From positions 310,001 to 374,000 of the forward strand of contig JADJGB010000010.1 in NCBI GenBank assembly GCA_016708305.1: 64,000 bases of DNA. Direction: 5' to 3'. Made by a program: the position numbers and the translations under genes. This stretch comes from Sphingobacteriales bacterium. GTDB taxonomy: Bacteria; Bacteroidota; Bacteroidia; Chitinophagales; Chitinophagaceae. The notes beneath the pieces are model-generated. The model was not told the DNA's origin, searched no databases, and was given only the letters and a program-made list of their open reading frames with translations. Within the stretch, counting starts at the first letter, position 1, and each line of letters starts with the position of its first letter. This document shows, piece by piece, positions 1 to 10,680 of the stretch.

Positions 1-704
1 TAAAAGAAAAGCAACCTGCAAAACAATTGATTGCTGATGCCAGAGTGATGCAAAATTTTTTAGAAAAAGAAAATCCGGGGCTCCCCCGTTTTATTCTCGG
101 TCATTCGATGGGGTCGTTTATAACCCGATGCCTGTTGCAGAAAGAAAGCAAACGCTTCGATGGGGCCGTCATTGTGGGTACCGGAGGAAAAGTCTCCATC
201 GCTCCCATCACCAAATTTTTACTCTCCATTGCAAATTTTATTGCACCGAGAAAAAGAAGTGGTTTCCTAAACAATTTTTGATAACCGAAACAACCAACAA
301 TTCAAGAATGATGCTGATGCCGGTGTACTCAGTTGGCTCAGTCCAGCACTGCAAACAGAGCGGCTTTTGCTGCCGACAAACTGAACGGACAACCTTTTTC
401 AAATAATGGATTTTATGCTTTGCTGTCGGTGAACGTAAGAGCGACCCAAAGAAACTGGTCTGCATCCATCCGTAAAGATTTGCCCATGCTGTTTGTAAGC
501 GGTCAAAACGACCCTATCGGTGAATTCGGGAAAGGAATTCAGACCACTGTGAAGCAACTGAAAAAAGATGGTTTTGAAAATGTAACCCAGAAGCTATATC
601 CTGAAATGCGACATGAGATTCTGAATGAAGAAATTCGATTTGAAGTGTATAATGATATTGCCAACTGGCTGGAAACGGCGCTTGTTAAGAAAAAGAAAAG
701 TTGA
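1..704 (+). CDS. alpha/beta hydrolase (lysophospholipase/monoacylglycerol lipase-like), 5' end outside window
   Basis: Serine hydrolase of the Hydrolase_4/S33 type, probably acting on lipid esters. The nucleophile elbow GHSMGS, a GQNDPIGE segment carrying the likely acid and a PEMRHEI segment carrying the likely catalytic His are all visible in order. The reading frame is open back to the first base, so the start lies upstream. It is broken twice. An extra T in the run at 275-279 moves reading from the frame ending FLNNF to the frame reading DNRNNQQFKNDADAGVLSWLS. A missing base near 335 then returns it to the frame reading TANRAAFAADKLNG. The two shifts compensate, so the protein is otherwise complete to its C-terminus. 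Substrate is unknown. Confidence 0.75.
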
Positions 705-885
705 TTAAAGAGTTCTACATAAAAGAATTTTTGGTTACAATAACAAGTTCGGTAGTCTCTTATTTTGAAATCAATCAGGCTATTACATAAAAGGACTATT
801 CCCCTCATTTCGATACGAATTTCAATCTTCCAAGCGTAATTTTCCCAAATGAACTTTTAAATCACAAAGTTTGTTAATTTGCTGT

Positions 886-1983
886 ATGCGCGGTTATCAT
901 TTTTCAAAATTCGATATCAATGAAGGCGGTAAATCTCCATTTGACAAACTGATGGATATTTTTTTGCAATTGCTTACCTATACCAGTGGCGATGTATATG
1001 AAGCTTTGCAATGGCTGAACGAATTGGATAAAGAATACAAACTTACTGATGATGATTACGGCATGGGCGACTTTGTGGAAGACTTGAAAAACAAAGGATA
1101 TATTACCGAAAACCATCAGAACGGAGAAATAAAAATCACTTCCAAAACCGAACAGGGAATCCGCAAAAAAAGTTTAGAGGAGATCTTTGGCAAACTGAAA
1201 AAAGCAAAACGGGGCGATCACAAAACATTCAAACCCGGGCAGGGTGAGGAAACCAATCCCGAAACCCGGCCTTTTCAGTTTGGAGACATGCTGGAGCAAA
1301 TTGACTTTACCGAGTCTATCCGCAATGCCCAAATCAATCATGGCATTGACAGCTTCAGCCTTAGGGAAGATGACCTGAGCATCAGGGAAGCCGATTTTAA
1401 AGCTCAGACCTCTACCGTATTGATGATTGATATTTCGCACTCGATGATTTTGTACGGCGAAGACCGCATCACGCCTGCCAAAAAAGTGGCAATGGCGCTC
1501 AGCGAACTGATTACCACCCGTTATCCGAAAGATACATTAGACATCGTAGTCTTTGGCAATGATGCCTGGCCGGTAGAAATCAAAGACCTGCCCTACCTGC
1601 AGGTAGGCCCCTACCATACCAACACGGTAGCAGGCCTGGAACTGGCAATGGACATACTGAGAAGAAGGAAAAATCCTAATAAGCAGATTTTTATGATTAC
1701 GGATGGTAAACCTACCTGCCTGAAAATTGGAAAACGTTATTATAAAAATGCTTACGGATTAGACAGAAAGGTGGTGAACCGGTGCCTGAATCTGGCGGCG
1801 CAATGTAAAAAATTGAAAATCCCGATTACCACATTCATGATTGCCACTGATCCATATTTGCAAAGATTTGTTCAAGAGTTTACCGAAATGAATCATGGAA
1901 AGGCCTATTTTGCCAATCTGGATAAATTAGGAACATTTATTTTTAAAGATTTTGAAAGTGGAAAAAATAAACAGGTTTACTAA
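886..1983 (+). CDS. VWA domain protein, partner of the MoxR-type ATPase
   Basis: About 365 residues. The C-terminal half is a von Willebrand A domain with an intact MIDAS motif (VLMIDISHSM, i.e. DxSxS), a conserved T in the HTNTVAGLELA segment and a downstream ITDGKPT. The N-terminal half is helical and charged. I start at the ATG at 886 (MRGYHFSKF) rather than the TTG at 871. It lies 138 bp upstream of a MoxR-like AAA+ ATPase on the same strand. MoxR/VWA pairs generally act as metal-insertion or protein-remodelling chaperones, with the VWA protein as substrate adaptor. The actual client is not evident from the neighbours. Confidence 0.8.
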   Translation: MRGYHFSKFDINEGGKSPFDKLMDIFLQLLTYTSGDVYEALQWLNELDKEYKLTDDDYGMGDFVEDLKNKGYITENHQNGEIKITSKTEQGIRKKSLEEIFGKLKKAKRGDHKTFKPGQGEETNPETRPFQFGDMLEQIDFTESIRNAQINHGIDSFSLREDDLSIREADFKAQTSTVLMIDISHSMILYGEDRITPAKKVAMALSELITTRYPKDTLDIVVFGNDAWPVEIKDLPYLQVGPYHTNTVAGLELAMDILRRRKNPNKQIFMITDGKPTCLKIGKRYYKNAYGLDRKVVNRCLNLAAQCKKLKIPITTFMIATDPYLQRFVQEFTEMNHGKAYFANLDKLGTFIFKDFESGKNKQVY

Positions 1984-2121
1984 CAGAAGATTGTTTAATA
2001 TTTTAACTATCTACTTAAATGTCAATTAATCATACAGTTTATATGAATTTATTTTTTATCTTAGCTGATATAGTGAAGATTTAAGATAGTATAATAGATA
2101 ATCATTTTTACCCATTAAAAT

Positions 2122-2573
2122 ATGCATGAAACGACTTTTGGAGCTTTAAAAGCTTCGGGATATACACCCAAAACAATCAAAGAGGAAATCAGACAAAACC
2201 TTATCAAAAAACTTCAAAGCGGAGAAACAACATTTCCCGGAATCGTGGGGTATGAAGATTCGGTAATACCCGAAACGGAAAGAGCACTGTTGAGCAAACA
2301 CAATATCCTGCTACTCGGTCTTCGCGGCCAAGCAAAGACCAGAATGGCACGATTAATGGCGAACCTGTTAGACGAATACATTCCTTACGTTGCCGGAAGC
2401 GAAATAAATGACGATCCTTTTCATCCGGTTTCAAAATACGCACAAGACCTCCTGGCCGAAAAAGGCGATGACACTCCCATTCAATGGCTGCACAGAAGCC
2501 AGAGATATGCTGAAAAATTAGCGACTCCCGACGTGAGTGTGGCCGATCTGATAGGAGACATTGACCCTATTAA
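2122..2573 (+). pseudogene. MoxR/Mg-chelatase-type AAA+ ATPase, N-terminal part interrupted by IS
   Basis: N-terminal part of an AAA+ ATPase of the MoxR/magnesium-chelatase group. It has a Walker A-like GLRGQAKTR, preceded by the PGIVGYED region typical of the family. The reading ends at DIDPIK, where an insertion element begins at 2574. After the insertion one codon phase is kept: joining 2122-2573 to 3979-5053 gives 1527 bp, an uninterrupted frame of 508 codons plus stop. The gene was therefore intact before the insertion. As it stands the ATPase is split between Walker A and Walker B and should be inactive unless the element excises precisely. Confidence 0.85.
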
Positions 2574-2587
2574 GGGCTCACCATTAT

Positions 2588-3560
2588 TTACTGGGGGACA
2601 GGCAAAAAGTTTATGCAGTCTGAAAAGAAAGAATTTGGTATCGGTTACGCCTCTAAGGTTAGCCCTGAATAGTTTTATTTTAGCGTTGAATGATTCTGCA
2701 TTGGCATTTGTATTTCGGTTATTGAAGAAATTAAGTATGTTATCTAAATTATATTTTACGGTATTAGCAACGGTATAAAACTCTTTTAATGCCTGCTCTT
2801 GTACTTTTTGTATCCATTGTTCAAACGCTGTCTTAGCAGATGCTTTTTGTTGGTTTTCGTATATGTTTCTAAAGGCTAAAGTTTGGTGGTAAGCAGTTTC
2901 TAATTCAGGGAAATATTTGAATAACAGGGTGGCTCTTTGTATTTGATTTTCTGTCCAGTCGTTTTGTTTTGGCTAAAATATATGTGCACCTTGCCAGGGA
3001 GTGTTTGGGTGTTTCACCATTTGCCAGCATTACTGGTTCATATTTTATTTGTTGTTCTTTAGCCTTTTTAATGGCTGCATTTTCTTTGTCTAATTCTTTC
3101 CATCGCAGGTTTATTCTTATGTGTTGCAAGGCTTCCATTGCCAGTTTTATTACATGGAATCTGTCGGTAACCAGAGTGGCATTTGTAAATACCTGCTTTA
3201 CGGCAGCTTCCATGTTTTTGCCATATCAAGAGTGACTTCTTTTACCTGCAAACGCTTGTGTTCACAAAGTTTCATTAGGTGGTTATAATGTCTTTAGATA
3301 GTGTTCCTTTGATGACGGCTACCAATGTACCCTGCTTTGCCCTGCCGTTTTTGTTGGTAACAAATGTGTATAATTCTCCTTTGGATAAACTTAGTTCATC
3401 TATGCTTAGGTAGGCTCCAATGTTGTCCGGAAAAAGAAGATAATCTTCGCAGTGAGTGAGCTGGTTCCAGTCTTTAAAACCACTGCTATACTTTTTATAA
3501 TGACGGTTTAATTTTGAAGGCTGTATCTGATGGTAACCAGCTATGTTGCTGATAGTATCA
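2588..3560 (-). CDS. ISAon1-type DDE transposase, frameshifted
   Basis: Catalytic ORF of the IS. Segments in order are GYHQIQPSKLNRHYKKY, LSIDELSLSKGELYT (first Asp), VTLDMAKNMEAAVKQVF and LVTDRFHVIKLAMEALQHI (second Asp), and NANAESFNAKIKLFRA (Glu), matching the ISL3 DDE order. It is broken by several single-base shifts: in the DIITT region near 3275, near 3205, in the LDRKSNTKS region near 2955, and in a C run near the C-terminus. The repaired length of about 320 residues fits the family. Whether the broken frame reflects decay or read errors cannot be settled here. Confidence 0.75.
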
Positions 3561-3569
3561 ACCTTTGTA

Positions 3570-3929
3570 TCAACCTGTACCTTTTAAAAAATCCGATAGT
3601 TCTTTGGTTAACCCTGAACCTTCGGCTACAAATGAAAAGTCGTTTCTGATAATTTTACCAGCCTCTTTTTATGTCGCCAGCGTCTTCTTTTTATTGCCAA
3701 ATAAACTGCTTTGCTTACGGACTGGGAAATCCTGTAGGGTTATCTCCGTAAAACCTTTTGACTCATATTGGGTACCATCCACATCTCCCAATATCATATT
3801 CCGTTCTTCCAATGAAATCTGAAAATAAACTGACCTGTCCTTTACAAAGCATAGTTCATCTATACCTGTAATATCAAAATATTCCAATAACCCCTTGGGT
3901 AAAAAATGACCGATATATGATGTATCCAT
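3570..3929 (-). CDS. ISAon1-type transposase N-terminal region protein
   Basis: First ORF of the IS. It begins MDTSYIGHFLPKGLLEYFDI and continues through ITGIDELCF and SKGFTEITLQDFPVR, the zinc-finger-like N-terminal protein that ISAon1 elements encode apart from the catalytic part. The frame breaks near 3645-3670 and resumes as KIIRNDFSFVAEGSG before stopping at 3570. That gives 120 residues when repaired. The role is presumably DNA-end binding for the DDE protein encoded just downstream. Confidence 0.75.
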
Positions 3930-3978
3930 GCAACAAAATTAGGCGTACTCCCCATTTAATGAAAGTGACCCCTATTAA

Positions 3979-5053
3979 GGCCGCCAACCTTAAACTCAGT
4001 TTTGCAGATGAGCGGGTACTGCATTACGGCATCATTCCGCGTAGCAACCGGAGCATATTTGTAATTAACGAACTACCTGATTTACAGGCAAGAATACAGG
4101 TTAGCTTATTTAATATTTTAGAAGAAGGCGATGTGCAGATCCGTGGCTTCAAACTGAGATTGCCATTAGACATTATGTTTGTCTTTACTGCCAATCCGGA
4201 GGATTATACCAACAGAGGTTCCATTGTTACTCCATTAAAAGACAGAATAGAAAGCCAGATTCTTACCCATTACCCAAGAAATATTGAACACGCATTGGAG
4301 ATTACCGATCAGGAAGCCGATATCCATGACGAACAGTTGAAAAAGGTTATGGTGAGCGACCTCATCAAACGCCTGGTTGAACAAGTGGCATTTGAAGCCA
4401 GAAGCAGTGAATTGGTTGACAAAAAAAGCGGTGTGAGCGCTCGGCTCACGATTTCGGCAATGGAAAATGCAGTGAGTGCGGCCGAAAGACGCGCCCTCAT
4501 CAACCGCGAGGAGAAAACTCAGGTTTGGGTGGGCGACCTCTCCGGAATCATTCCTTCCATCACCGGAAAGGTGGAACTAGTATATGAAGGCGAGCAAGAA
4601 GGACCTTATCAGGTAGCCATGAACCTGATGGACAAGGCAATCAGAAGCCAGTTTGTTCAATATTTCCCGAATCCTGACGAACTGAAAAAGAGAAGAAATA
4701 CGGGTAAACCTTCTGTACAGCAAAAGACAGAAGAACATCCTTACAAACCCGTTATCAATTGGTTTGACAAGGGAAATCAATTAGCTATATCATTCAATAC
4801 CAATGATAAAGAAAAGATACATCAACTTTATATGGTGGATGGATTACACGCTATTGTCAAAAAATATTTCCCACATGCCAATGAAATGCAGGCAGGATTG
4901 CTGATGGAATTTGTGCTGCATGGCCTTGCATCCTACTCTTTAATCAGCAAAAAACTCTACGAAACAAAAATAGAATTCAAAGACCTATTTGGCAGCATGA
5001 TGAATATGAATGACCCGAAGGAGTTTAATGGCGATGTAGATTTTGAAGAGTAG
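3979..5053 (+). pseudogene. MoxR/Mg-chelatase-type AAA+ ATPase, C-terminal part
   Basis: Continuation of the interrupted ATPase. It resumes as AANLKLSFADERVLHYG and carries the Walker B-like FVINELPDLQ, the sensor region FVFTANPEDYTNRG and the arginine-rich PLKDRIESQI helix. The tail of about 200 residues is an all-helical lid region rich in charged residues. The sequence belongs to the chelatase-like ATPases found next to VWA proteins in Bacteroidota. An isolated C-terminal product could be made only from a promoter inside the IS or an internal start. Confidence 0.85.
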
Positions 5054-5125
5054 ATGATAGATGTTAGATTTTAGATTTGTGATTTATGATTGTAGATTGC
5101 AAATTGAAAATTGGTAAGGGATTTT

Positions 5126-5242
5126 ATGTCTGCTAAAAATGAAAAACATCAGTTACTGCACCTGATGAAAACCTTTCTGAAAACTCAACTTGCCGGACTT
5201 GATAGTACAGCTCAATTCTTCTTCACGACATCTCCATACTAA
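5126..5242 (+). CDS. short ORF of 38 codons, doubtful
   Basis: ATG at 5126 to TAA at 5240-5242, encoding a short peptide (MSAKNEKHQLLHLMKTFLKT at its start). It lies between an AT-rich low-complexity spacer (5055-5105) and the hairpin at 5254. I recognise no family. It could be chance or the remnant of a longer gene. Confidence 0.2.
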   Translation: MSAKNEKHQLLHLMKTFLKTQLAGLDSTAQFFFTTSPY

Positions 5243-5253
5243 CCGGTTCCGTT

Positions 5254-5302
5254 CAACTAAGGCTTCATTGTTGGTGCTGCGCACCCAACGAAGCCTTAGT
5301 TG
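5254..5302. terminator. long palindromic hairpin between convergent genes
   Basis: CAACTAAGGCTTC...GAAGCCTTAGTTG forms a 13-bp perfect stem, extended inward by a further imperfect portion (ATTGTTGGTG against GCGCACCCAAC). It lies between the end of the MoxR-like gene (+) and the end of higA (-), so a bidirectional terminator is the natural reading. There is no clear T-run, so it could instead be a REP-like palindrome. Confidence 0.45.
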
Positions 5303-5321
5303 TTGGCAGAAGTCCTAATTT

Positions 5322-5678
5322 TCAGTACGCTTGAATGAGAACTTCTGTTGGGATATGTAATTTTTCTGTAATTTTTCTTATCATATCCAAGGTTAATTTT
5401 CTTTTTCGATTTAGGATTTCACTTGCTCTACTTTTTAAACCGATAACTTCAGCTAAATCATTTTGTGAATAATTAAGCTGTTCCATTCTGAATTTGATAG
5501 CTTCTATTGGATCAGGTAGGTCAATCGGGAAATTTTCATTTTCATAATTTTCTATCAAAATTCCTAAAATCTCCAATTCATCACCTTCTTGGGTTCCAGG
5601 TTGAGCATCAAATATCTTTTCAAGTCTATCTAAAGCTTGATTATAATCGCATTCTGTTTTTATGGGTTTTAATCTCAT
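5322..5678 (-). CDS. higA: HigA-type antitoxin, XRE helix-turn-helix
   Basis: About 118 residues. The C-terminal half is an XRE helix-turn-helix (MEQLNYSQNDLAEVIGLKSR, then ASEILNRKRKLTLDMI). The N-terminal half is acidic and resembles the toxin-neutralising part of HigA (DYNQALDRLEKIFDAQPGT). I prefer the start MRLKPIK at 5678 to the upstream ATG at 5699, because the upstream one would run into the higB reading frame. It follows higB directly, the toxin-first order typical of hig modules. The protein would neutralise HigB and repress the shared promoter. Confidence 0.8.
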   Translation of the reverse strand: MRLKPIKTECDYNQALDRLEKIFDAQPGTQEGDELEILGILIENYENENFPIDLPDPIEAIKFRMEQLNYSQNDLAEVIGLKSRASEILNRKRKLTLDMIRKITEKLHIPTEVLIQAY

Positions 5679-5682
5679 TATT

Positions 5683-5976
5683 TTAAATTTTATTGGCATC
5701 TATTTTATCATATTCAGCATGTGTTCCAATAAATCGAATCCACATCATTTGATAAATGAAATTTATTTTTACGATTAATCTGTAATTGTTTCCTTTAATG
5801 TTAAAACAAACTCGATTGTCTTCCAAGATACTTACACTTGGATACTCCGACTTTAATTCATTCAGATTCTTCCAAGACCCTTTATCAGCTTCCTGATACC
5901 AAGCTTTCAATTGCTGTTCGCAATCGGAATGCTTTTCCCAGAACTCACGCAATATCTTTTTTGCAAAAACTCTCAA
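5683..5976 (-). CDS. higB: HigB-type toxin (RelE-like mRNA interferase)
   Basis: 97 residues of the HigB_toxin family. The N-terminal FAKKILREFWEKH, central LKSEYPSVSILEDNRVCFNI and C-terminal VKINFIYQMMWIRFIGTHAE match the RelE-like fold with an IGTHAEYDKI tail. Family members cleave mRNA on the ribosome. The stop lies 4 bp before my preferred higA start, so the two should be co-translated. The frame is intact. Confidence 0.85.
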   Translation of the reverse strand: MRVFAKKILREFWEKHSDCEQQLKAWYQEADKGSWKNLNELKSEYPSVSILEDNRVCFNIKGNNYRLIVKINFIYQMMWIRFIGTHAEYDKIDANKI

Positions 5977-6172
5977 TTTTTAAAGTTTTTCACAAAGATA
6001 AAATATTATTCCCAAATCGGGAACTTCTAAAATAAAAAATTTTATATTGCTTTTCTGATAGGATAGATAATCCTTTATTCTGCCACTTTCATTTTCCAAA
6101 AATTTATGCCAAATGGATTTCTGCTACTCAAATACTTTTTAATTCTCCGTATCTTAGCCAAAACTTATTTTT

Positions 6173-8072
6173 ATGCGTTTTCTTAGTTTGTTTGCATTTT
6201 TCTGTATTTCAGTTTCAGTTTCGGCACAAAATGTATTGACACCCGATCTGCTCTGGCAATTAGGCAGAGTAAGCGCCATTGGCCTCACAAAAGATAAGCA
6301 ATCGGTTATTTACAAGGTGAGTACACCAGATGTTTCCTCTAATAATAGTAGTACAAAAACCTACAAAATCCCGATCAATGGCACTGTGGGCGAAGTAGCG
6401 GAAAATTATAATTCATTGCTTAATGATAAAAACATTTCACCCGATGGAAAATATGTGCTGACAAGTAAAGAAGTGAAAGTAGTAAAAGTATTTGGCTCGG
6501 ATTTTTATCCGGAACTTACCAAATCTAATGTGCAGATTTATGACAACCTGATGATCAGACACTGGGATCAGTGGGAAGACGGTAAATTCAATCATGTATT
6601 TTTCGCCCCGACAGGAAAACCTGATGAAGCAAAAGACATTATGCCCGGCGAACCTTATGACACTCCTACCCAGCCTTTTGGCGGTGATGATGATTTCATC
6701 TGGAGCCCCAACAGTAAGCAAATCATTTATGTGTGTAAAAGAAATTTGGAAGGGCTTATGCCGAAAGCACCAATACCGACTTGTATGCTTACGACATAGA
6801 ATCTGGCAAAACCGCCAATCTTACAGAAGGAATGATGGGCTACGACCTGAATCCCAGCTTTAGCACGAATGGCGCACTGGCCTGGCTGAGTATGAAGCGT
6901 GATGGATATGAAGCAGACAAACAGGATATCGTGGTAATGAAAGATGGTAAAAAAGTAAACCTGACTGCTTACCGCGATGATATACATGTAAGTTCCTATA
7001 AATGGAGCGATGATGGAAATTACATTTATTTTGTTGCTCCCATAAACGGTACGGAACAACTATTTTCTGTAAAGTATAATGGAAATAACAAACCGGAGAT
7101 AAAACAAATTACAAAGGGAGATTTCGATATTACCGGTATTATGGGTCAGAGCGGGAATACATTGGTGGTTAGTCGTACCGACATGAATCATGCGGCAGAA
7201 TTATATACCGTTGATATTCTTTCGGGAGCCATCAAACAACTCACCCTATAAATGATGCAATGTATGCTACCATCAAAAAAAGTAAAACCGAAAGGAGATT
7301 TGTAAAGACAACGGATGGAAAGGATATGCTGGTATGGGTAATTTATCCTCCCGACTTTGATCCGAACAAAAAATATCCTACACTATTGTATTGTCAGGGA
7401 GGGCCACAATCGGCACTGACTCAGTTTTATTCCTTCCGGTGGAATTTTCAGTTAATGGCAGCAAATGGGTACATCATTGTAGCGCCCAACAGACGTGGCA
7501 TGCCGGGGCACGGAACCAAATGGAACGAACAAATCAGCAAAGACTGGGGTGGCCAGGTAATGAAGGATTATTTATCGGCGATTGATGCAGTATCGAAGGA
7601 AAAATTTGTAGATAAAAACCGGTTAGGCGCTATCGGCGCCAGCTATGGAGGATATTCAGTTTTCTTTCTGGCAGGTATTCACAACAATCGTTTTAAAACT
7701 TTTATTGCACACGACGGTGTGTTTGACCTCAGAAGCATGTATGGCACTACCGAAGAGCTTTGGTTTGTGAACTGGGATGGCGGAGGTAACTATTGGAATA
7801 AGAAAAATCTGATAGCACAAAACACTTATGTAAAATTCAGCCCCAGTAATTTTGCTGACAAATGGAATACGCCCATATTAATTTATCAGGGGGGAAAAGA
7901 TTACAGAGTTCCCATTGAGCAAGGGTTACAGGCATTTACTGCTGCACAGGTGAAAGGAATTAAAAGCAGATTGGTTTACCTACCGGACGAAAACCACTGG
8001 GTATTACAAGCCCAAAATGCATTGGTTTGGCAAAGGGAATTTTACAGATGGTTGAAAGAGACATTGGAATAA
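6173..8072 (+). CDS. secreted S9 family peptidase (prolyl oligopeptidase/dipeptidyl peptidase-like), two frameshifts
   Basis: About 633 residues when repaired. A Sec signal peptide (MRFLSLFAFFCISVSVSAQ) is followed by a WD/PD40-type beta-propeller (SPDGKYV, WSPNSKQIIY, WSDDGNYIYF) and a C-terminal alpha/beta hydrolase domain. The triad is visible: Ser in GASYGGYS (about residue 490), Asp in GGKDYRVP (about 577) and His in PDENHWV (about 608). Two single-base losses split it. One is in the G run at 6752-6754 (frame resumes AYAESTNTDLYAYD). The other is at about 7245-7250 (resumes NDAMYATIKKSK). The enzyme would trim proline-containing peptides in the periplasm. It stands alone, 196 bp from the divergently transcribed higB. 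Confidence 0.85.
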
Positions 8073-8189
8073 TATCCTTCTTAAAACAAAGTAATTTTTT
8101 CAACCCACTGAAGTCATTTATTATAGCCGCCAGCTGAAGAATTTTCTTCTAATGACGGCTATAAGTTTTTATAAACAAATGAAACTTTT

Positions 8190-10430
8190 TTAAAAATTAT
8201 AAGATGCCATAATGGTAAAATTTCGACCCGGTGAATTAAGAGGCTTTCCCATGGCAATAAATCTACTCAGGTGCTCTCTATATGCTTTATTGAACAAATT
8301 ATTTACAGCAACTGATATTTGTATTTTTTTTGAAAATTCAGTTCTTACGCCAAAGTCTACCACACTGAATTCCGGAGTTTTTACCTCGCCATAATCATCT
8401 GCCACCCTATCCTGCTTTGCCACATACCTAATTTGAGAATATGGAATCAGCTTGTTTTTCCAAATCGACCCTTCCAGCAATAAACGCAGATCAAGCGGCG
8501 CTATTTGCGGTAAAGGTTTTTTTGATTCATTATTTATGCCGTAAGTATATGCTGCCGAAAACTGATGAAGCAAAACCGGCAGCCATTTCTGTGTCCAGCT
8601 CAGTTCAAATCCATAAAGCAACGCTTTGTCGATATTAATGTACTGCCTCACGCCCGGACCACCATAAACAGGTGGAATCTTGGTTTTTTCAGAGCCTGAT
8701 ATAATTTGATACCATAGAACTAAAGCCATTGAATTGAATCGAAGATCGAGCAGATTTATAACCGACAATTCCGTCAATCTGATGATTTGCCTCAGGTTTT
8801 AGCTGCGGATTGCCTAACATTTCAAAAGGATCAATACCTATCGCAAGAGAGTTTATAAATTTTTCGGAAATACTTGCCGAACGTACCCCACGACCCAACC
8901 ATAGACCCGTAAACCACTGACTATCCCATTGTCTGCTAAATCCAATACTCATGGATGGATTGACATCTGTACTCTTCAAATCAGCATATTCTTTTTTGAA
9001 CTTTGATGCTGGCGCTTTAGCATCCGATTTAACTGCATCTATTCTTGCCGAAACAGATAACCTGAATTTACTTAACTGATAATGCCAATCAGCAAAAATA
9101 CCGGCCCTTGTTTGGCGACTATCCTGCCAAATAGTGTCGATAATGGTTTTGCCGGCCATTGGCCCGGTAAGCATTTTTTTTTCTCTGTTACCGTCTTCCC
9201 ACTCATCTTTTTTATCAATTCCAAAATATATTTCAGTCTTTGAATTGATAACGGCAAACTCCATTCTGCCACCCAGCACTTTTGTCTGTGCGCTGGTATT
9301 GGCATCCATATTTAGCGCGCCGGGACGAAATTTATTTCCCATAAGGTGATCTACAAATGAAGCATACCCCTGAGTATGCCATGAAGTAATCCAATTGCCC
9401 AAACCGTTAACTTTATAACCTCCCTGCAACATCCAGGCTTTGTCGCTCAACAAGTCCATCATCAGCGTGGGGAAATCTACATCCTTTGCAAAACTTCTGG
9501 TAGCAGATAAATTCAATACATTTTTTTTGTTGATTAAGAAATCTGAATGTAAACCTGCAGAAGCTCTTTCAAAATTTGAGGACATCACACTATCATTACC
9601 ATCCTTATAATCGTGACCTTTGGAATAGGAACCGGTAGCAGACAATTGCATATTTTTAGATTTGGTACCCAACGCTCCTTCAGTTCTATAAATTTCACCA
9701 TTAGACTCAAAACCTCCGTTTATTCTGCCAAATATCTTATACTCCTTTGTAAACTCCGGCGGAGACGTTTTGAAATTAATCACGCCTCCCACCGCCGGGC
9801 CATAGCGGAAATTATGCGGTCCTTTCAATACTTCTAATTGCTCAATCTGACTGATGAGCACCTGGCTTGTTGGCGGATCCATACGGCTTGGGCAAGCCGC
9901 TAAGGTAGAAAGGGCTCCGTTAGTCAGCACGTTCAATTGATCAGCTTTAAAACCCCGAAAGGTAGGGTCAAAGGCAAAACCACCACTTTTTTTTATTGCC
10001 GAAAACCAGGTATTTGTTGCAAAACCTGTCCCGCATCGTGTTGCACCCATTCGCCATTACTAAGCCTCACCTTTTCTTTCAATGCCTTACCTTTCAATGA
10101 AAAGAGAACCACCGGGCTTAGTAAAGCGCCATCGGCCGGTATCAATTGTACATACCCTTGTTCCATCGCTGATTTCAATTCTACTTGATTCAGTCGAAGC
10201 GCGTTGTATGAAATATGAGTCAATAATAAATCATCTTTTGAATTTAGATTAATGAATATTTTCCCCTCGCGATTTGATTCGCCTTTTTGATTACCCAAAC
10301 GGTAATTAACTCCTGCTATTGGCATATCGGTTTCTCCGTCTTTAATCAATATCGGCTTTTGGCTGTTTACCTGTATTGTTATATATATCAGTATTGTGAT
10401 TGAAAATGATTTAATGATATTTATTTTCAT
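8190..10430 (-). CDS. OprC/NosA-like copper TonB-dependent receptor, two frameshifts
   Basis: About 746 residues when repaired. It has a signal peptide, a CarboxypepD_reg-like N-terminal domain, a plug (EQLEVLKGPHNFRYGPAVGG) and a beta-barrel ending in aromatic F. The plug carries TNGALSTLAACPSRMDPPTS; CPSRM is the CxxxM copper motif of OprC, with C at 9892-9894 and M at 9880-9882. A barrel loop carries DHLM (H at 9346-9348), the HxM half, 182 residues from the Cys. In OprC the C143-H323 distance is 180. These four ligands bind copper in OprC, so copper uptake is well supported. Frame breaks lie at about 10000 (A run, QIPGFRQ to IKKSGGF) and about 8700. A small CxGKC protein precedes it on the same strand. 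Confidence 0.85.
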
Positions 10431-10680
10431 TAGTAATTTTTTAATGATTAAGTTGATTTTTGGGTTTGTGATGATCGATTTGTTTTGCCTTCAAGGAATT
10501 TAACAAATGTTAATCAGCCATTAAAAGTGATTCCCAAAATTTATCGTGAATAAATGTGGCAGGATGTTGAATAGAATTTACGATAAAGAATCATAGCCTT
10601 CAATTGAACTGATACCATTATTTGACCGGAATGAAAAATCATCCTGCAAATTCCTGCTTTGTTATAATGTTTTGGAAGGT

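Larger units (their letters stand above)
2574..3970 (-). mobile_element. ISL3-family insertion sequence (ISAon1-like), 1397 bp
   Basis: The element is bounded by an exact 8-bp target duplication CCTATTAA (2566-2573 and 3971-3978), the size usual for ISL3. Its ends are imperfect inverted repeats: the left starts GGGCTCACCATTATTTACTG, and the right read inward starts GGTCACTTTCATTAAATGGG. It carries two ORFs on the minus strand in the split arrangement of ISAon1 elements. It sits in the MoxR-like gene and the target duplication has no mismatch, so the insertion is recent. Both transposase ORFs contain apparent frameshifts. These may be sequencing errors, as elsewhere in the window. Confidence 0.85.

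Noticed and set aside
2969..3822. Plus-strand open frames inside the IS
   Set aside because: They are antisense to the transposase, whose motifs are clear on the minus strand.
6740..7260. Programmed frameshifting in the S9 peptidase and similar genes
   Set aside because: There is no slippery heptamer with downstream structure at these sites, the direction of shift varies between genes, and unrelated genes are affected. Random indels explain it.
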